Positions 42,908-45,812 of a DNA stretch of 45,812 nt are shown here, in pieces. The translations under genes and the position numbers were made by a program. This DNA comes from Flavobacteriales bacterium. Lineage in GTDB: Bacteria > Bacteroidota > Bacteroidia > Flavobacteriales_D > Sanyastnellaceae. Each line of letters opens with the position of its first letter. Positions within the stretch are counted from its first letter, which is position 1. Under the pieces are notes generated by a model. That model saw nothing but the letters and a program-made list of their open reading frames with translations. It made no database searches and was not told the DNA's origin. The stretch spans positions 1 to 45,812 of the forward strand of contig CANNHA010000005.1 in the NCBI GenBank assembly GCA_947504275.1. Reading direction: 5' to 3'.

Positions 42908-44588
42908 CAATCTTTTCAAATGGTGATGTTGAGGTTCCCTCTTCCGTTTCAATGGTCAAAAAATAAGTGCCTTGAGGCAAGTGAGCTATAGATAACTGCA
43001 GGTAATTTTTAATCCAACTTTGTGACCACGAAATATGCGTCATCCGTTGCCCTAGCGCATTAGAAACACTTAAAGAAAGCACAGGGGATCCTTTGGTTTT
43101 TACATTGATGATATCCTTGGTTGGGTTAGGAAATATGCAATCCAACTGAGTACTAGGCAAAGATTCACTTTCTAACAACAAATTGTAAGCCCACCAAAAA
43201 TCAGGTATACCATAACCCATATCAAAGTTATAGCTCGGAAACAAGCTCCCTGTTCTTTCAATTGTATTTCTAACATCCTGAGGTGAACGATTACTCAATG
43301 CTGATAGCAAAGAAGCAGTAGATCCGGCTATGATAGGTCCACTATAAGAAGTTCCATTTCCTTTGCCCACTTTATCATCTGAGAAAGGATAGTAAGTCTT
43401 AACTCCCATGGCGGAAACATTGGGTTTTACTCTGCCATCGTAAGTTGGACCATGAGAAGAAAAACCGGCCACATTTATCAAACTATCCACAGCACCAACA
43501 GTTAATATTCCATCTGCATCCGTAGGAGCTGTAATAAAATACCAAGGACTATTGCCTGAATTGCCGGCACTATTCACAACTATAACTCCTTTATTGGACA
43601 ACTTCTCAGCAGCAATGCTCGCCCTTGAAACCTTGCCTGTCATCGCTGAATATTCATAATTCATTGTTGTATCATCAAACAACGAATAACCCAATGAAGA
43701 ATTGATGACATCCAAACCCAAAGAATCAGCTAGTTCAGCTGCTGCTACCCAATTGTCTTCCTCGATCCTGTATTCTGAATCCACATCCTCTGTCTGAAAC
43801 AAATAATAGTTGGACAAAGGTGCAGCACCGATAAACTGATCTTGCATAACTCCAGCCATGATTCCCCAGACATAAGTACCGTGTGTACTTTTATCAAATA
43901 CATTGGGCAATTGCGGATTGACAAAATCACGCGTCATCATCAATCTCCCCTCATCTCTAATGGCACCAAAGGCCCTCATTTGATCTGCGCCAAACCAACC
44001 ACTGTCAAAAATTCCAACATCAATTCCTTGACCATGAAAACCGGCCTCATGAAGCCTTATGGTATTGACCATATTGAGTTGGTGAAACCCCCAACCATAA
44101 CCTTTCTGATTGGGAAGTGTCAACTCCACGGGACCCATCTCATCCTCTTGCTTCAATCGTCTCTTTCCCGTCTCTGCAGTGTTCAAAGGAAATCGCTTCA
44201 CTTCATAAACAAACGGTAAGAGTGCTATTTGCTCTATGGCTGCTACTTGTGCAACACTGTCTAAAGCAGAGAGGTTTACCGTCATACTATTGAACCATTT
44301 GGAAGTATGATGCAAAACACCTCCACTGGTTTGCAATACACCCTGCACATATTGCGGATTCACTGGTAAATCCTCTTCCAGTATGGGAATACCCAATCTC
44401 AATCTTCGTTCTAGTGATTTAGAAGATAAAAATGCTTGGGGATATTCCAACTCAAAGGGAGTTCCTGTTTTGTCCTTAAAAACAACATAATAGTAACTGG
44501 GTGCATTTTGACTCCAACTCAATAGTCCTGATAGCAATAGTCCAATGACCAACAGTATCCTTGATCCTAACTTAATTCTTTGGCTCAT
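42900..44588 (-). CDS. Secreted S8 subtilisin-family peptidase with T9SS sorting domain
   Basis: The 562-residue protein opens with a signal peptide (RILLVIGLLLSGLLSWSQ) and an inhibitor-like propeptide to about 170. The catalytic triad is Asp195 in GIFDSGWFG, His236 in KSTHGTYVWG and Ser414 in GNGTSYSGPIIAG, with the oxyanion Asn343 in NSAGNSG. After the serine the usual GTSMA.P is GTSYSGP. The last ~80 residues (IFPNPTKDIINVK, LPQGTYFLTIETEEG) form a type A Por_Secre_tail-like domain. The protease should therefore pass the outer membrane by the type IX system. It overlaps the upstream MORN-like gene by 17 bp and the SH3 gene by 8 bp. Confidence 0.92.
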   Translation of the reverse strand: MSQRIKLGSRILLVIGLLLSGLLSWSQNAPSYYYVVFKDKTGTPFELEYPQAFLSSKSLERRLRLGIPILEEDLPVNPQYVQGVLQTSGGVLHHTSKWFNSMTVNLSALDSVAQVAAIEQIALLPFVYEVKRFPLNTAETGKRRLKQEDEMGPVELTLPNQKGYGWGFHQLNMVNTIRLHEAGFHGQGIDVGIFDSGWFGADQMRAFGAIRDEGRLMMTRDFVNPQLPNVFDKSTHGTYVWGIMAGVMQDQFIGAAPLSNYYLFQTEDVDSEYRIEEDNWVAAAELADSLGLDVINSSLGYSLFDDTTMNYEYSAMTGKVSRASIAAEKLSNKGVIVVNSAGNSGNSPWYFITAPTDADGILTVGAVDSLINVAGFSSHGPTYDGRVKPNVSAMGVKTYYPFSDDKVGKGNGTSYSGPIIAGSTASLLSALSNRSPQDVRNTIERTGSLFPSYNFDMGYGIPDFWWAYNLLLESESLPSTQLDCIFPNPTKDIINVKTKGSPVLSLSVSNALGQRMTHISWSQSWIKNYLQLSIAHLPQGTYFLTIETEEGTSTSPFEKIDE

Positions 44589-45657
44589 CGACTAATTTAC
44601 CATTTTCCCAATGCTCAATCTTCTCAATATCACCGTTGGGTTTTCTAAATACTATCTTTCCTTCATAATGGTCATTGAGATACTCTCCTTCTACCCTAGC
44701 AACGGTGCCCATCAATTTCTCTCTTTGGTAAATCCCAATTTTTTTATCCTCTTCTGAACCGGGGAGCATTTCGAATTTCCCTACATCATAAAACTCTTTG
44801 TAAGGTCCTTCTTTCTTTCCGTCCACATAGGTGCATATCAGCTTTGGAATACCACTATCATAATATTCTTCAACGTCAGCATTGATATAAATCTTTTTAA
44901 TCACTTTGCCTTTGTCATAATGTACAAAAGCTTCCTGCTTTCCTTGTGCATTGTTAAATTTCCAAACCTTGTCATACGCTCCATAAAAATATTCTCCTTG
45001 CATTTTCAGCTTCCCATCATCAAAATAATGTTTTGCCATTCCATGCATGGATCCTTTTTCGTAATTGCATTCCCTAATTTTTTTTCCAGACTCATTCCAT
45101 TCTTCATACAACCCGTGCAGCTCACCATTGAGGTAAAAACAAGAAGAAACTTTGGTTCCATTGGCCAAAAACAATTCATACAAACCATCTCTATGGCCAT
45201 TCTTTATGTTCTCTAACGTGGACAATGCGCCGTTTTGATGGTACAACTTCCAGAGTCCTTCTTTGGTACGTTTCCATTTACCGTCTTCCATGGCTCCTAG
45301 ATAAATACCTTCAGCCATTATTTGACCATTGGCATAAAACATTTTGACGGCATTTATAGTGGAATCCTGAACGTGGTCCACTTGTGAAATCAATCTAGAC
45401 TCTTGGTCGTAAAAATCCCAGATGCCAACGGGTTTCCCATGATCGTACTGACCGCGATAATAGAGAACGTCAGGTTTATTTTTATAAATACGGTACCAAA
45501 CACCATTGCGTTTTCCGTTGCTATCCAAGACATTATAATCTTTTCCATAAACCCCTGCTGGTAGCAATGAAACATTGGGCTGCGCTTGAGCTACTATGCC
45601 CCAAACAACAAGGAACATGGGTGCAAATCCTTTCAAAAGCTTATTTAAATCATTCAT
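44572..45657 (-). CDS. Secreted MORN-like (YwqK-type) repeat protein
   Basis: The ATG at 45657 gives a signal peptide, FAPMFLVVWGIVAQAQ. An earlier in-frame start would reach into the malate dehydrogenase promoter. The ~361 residues consist of about ten MORN_2-type repeats (GQYDHGKPVGIWDFYDQES, GEYFYGAYDKVWKFN, GLYEEWNESGKKIRE and similar), with the Y-x-x-G-x-x-G-x-W spacing. It resembles the protein at 27795 in design but is shorter and more regular. Its role is unknown; the neighbours suggest a surface or periplasmic task. It is first in the overlapping trio with the S8 peptidase and the SH3 protein. Confidence 0.72.
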   Translation of the reverse strand: MNDLNKLLKGFAPMFLVVWGIVAQAQPNVSLLPAGVYGKDYNVLDSNGKRNGVWYRIYKNKPDVLYYRGQYDHGKPVGIWDFYDQESRLISQVDHVQDSTINAVKMFYANGQIMAEGIYLGAMEDGKWKRTKEGLWKLYHQNGALSTLENIKNGHRDGLYELFLANGTKVSSCFYLNGELHGLYEEWNESGKKIRECNYEKGSMHGMAKHYFDDGKLKMQGEYFYGAYDKVWKFNNAQGKQEAFVHYDKGKVIKKIYINADVEEYYDSGIPKLICTYVDGKKEGPYKEFYDVGKFEMLPGSEEDKKIGIYQREKLMGTVARVEGEYLNDHYEGKIVFRKPNGDIEKIEHWENGKLVDEPKN

Positions 45658-45747
45658 AATAAAAATTTTAATGATGATTGTTTCGTGCAAATATGGTTCC
45701 TTAACGTAATATTGCCATCGAAAATTTCTCAAGAAAAAATAAAAACC

Positions 45748-45812
45748 ATGAAAGTTACCGTTGTAGGCGCTGGAAATGTTGGAGCAACATGCGCTGATGT
45801 GCTCGCTCACCG
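45748..45812 (+). CDS. mdh: Malate dehydrogenase, 5' end (truncated by window)
   Basis: Only the first 21 codons are present, MKVTVVGAGNVGATCADVLA plus one. They form the first beta strand and the GAGNVGA nucleotide loop of a lactate/malate dehydrogenase-type Rossmann fold, and the exact sequence style is that of Bacteroidota malate dehydrogenase. This enzyme interconverts malate and oxaloacetate in the TCA cycle. It is divergent from the MORN-like gene across ~90 bp of A/T-rich DNA, where TAATATTG at about 45709 is one mismatch from the minus-7 consensus. Confidence 0.75.
   Translation, partial: MKVTVVGAGNVGATCADVLAH

Noticed and set aside
1-45812. tRNA, rRNA, CRISPR array, insertion sequence or prophage
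   Set aside because: No cloverleaf with CCA-type end, no regularly spaced direct repeats, and no transposase, integrase or phage structural gene was recognised in any frame.

Overview
The window looks like a piece of a Bacteroidota (Flavobacteriales/Chitinophagales-like) chromosome. The evidence is a TonB-dependent receptor, a secreted subtilase ending in a type IX secretion (Por_Secre_tail-like) sorting domain, candidate promoters of the TAnnTTTG type, a long MraY with an inserted loop, and a murein/division cluster in Bacteroidota order. No rRNA, tRNA, CRISPR array, transposase, phage gene or integrase was seen. The species cannot be named from the sequence alone.

Left edge (1-2170): a truncated DJ-1/PfpI gene, a small secreted protein and an orthocaspase, separated by two ~135-bp imperfect inverted repeats. 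The repeat arms differ between the copies but stay complementary to each other, as in integron attC sites. I read this as the end of a gene-cassette array whose integrase, if there is one, lies outside the window. Next (2213-5215) is a patch of small accessory genes: an SRPBCC protein, a PD-(D/E)XK nuclease-like protein, a lipoprotein, DUF1905 and DUF1801.

5363-19122 (minus strand) is a tightly packed dcw cluster: mraZ, rsmH, ftsL-like, ftsI with a PASTA domain, murE, mraY, murD, ftsW, murG, murC, ftsQ, ftsA. It makes lipid II from UDP-MurNAc peptides and builds the divisome. It ends in a strong terminator straight after ftsA, so ftsZ, which normally follows, is not here. Upstream of mraZ are GTGG-type MraZ boxes with about 10-bp spacing, and a 17-bp box pair is repeated in inverted orientation about 120 bp away.

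19354-32039 holds housekeeping and envelope genes: a YitT-family membrane protein, an alpha/beta hydrolase, engB, aroB, a membrane-anchored PHP protein, an LpxH-like phosphoesterase with a glycosyltransferase, an omega-amidase-like nitrilase, a RecB-like nuclease with iron-sulfur cysteines, a MORN-like repeat protein, a TrmH-type methyltransferase, HU and a MATE transporter.

32110-45812 holds dnaE with an N-terminal proofreading exonuclease domain fused to it, an M15 carboxypeptidase and a TonB receptor in one run. After these come a YfhL-type ferredoxin divergent from a LuxC-like acyl-CoA reductase, a lipoprotein, an overlapping minus-strand trio (MORN-like protein, S8 peptidase, SH3 protein), and the first codons of malate dehydrogenase at the right edge. 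Coding density is very high: four convergent gene pairs overlap at their 3' ends, and no gene-free stretch exceeds 300 bp.
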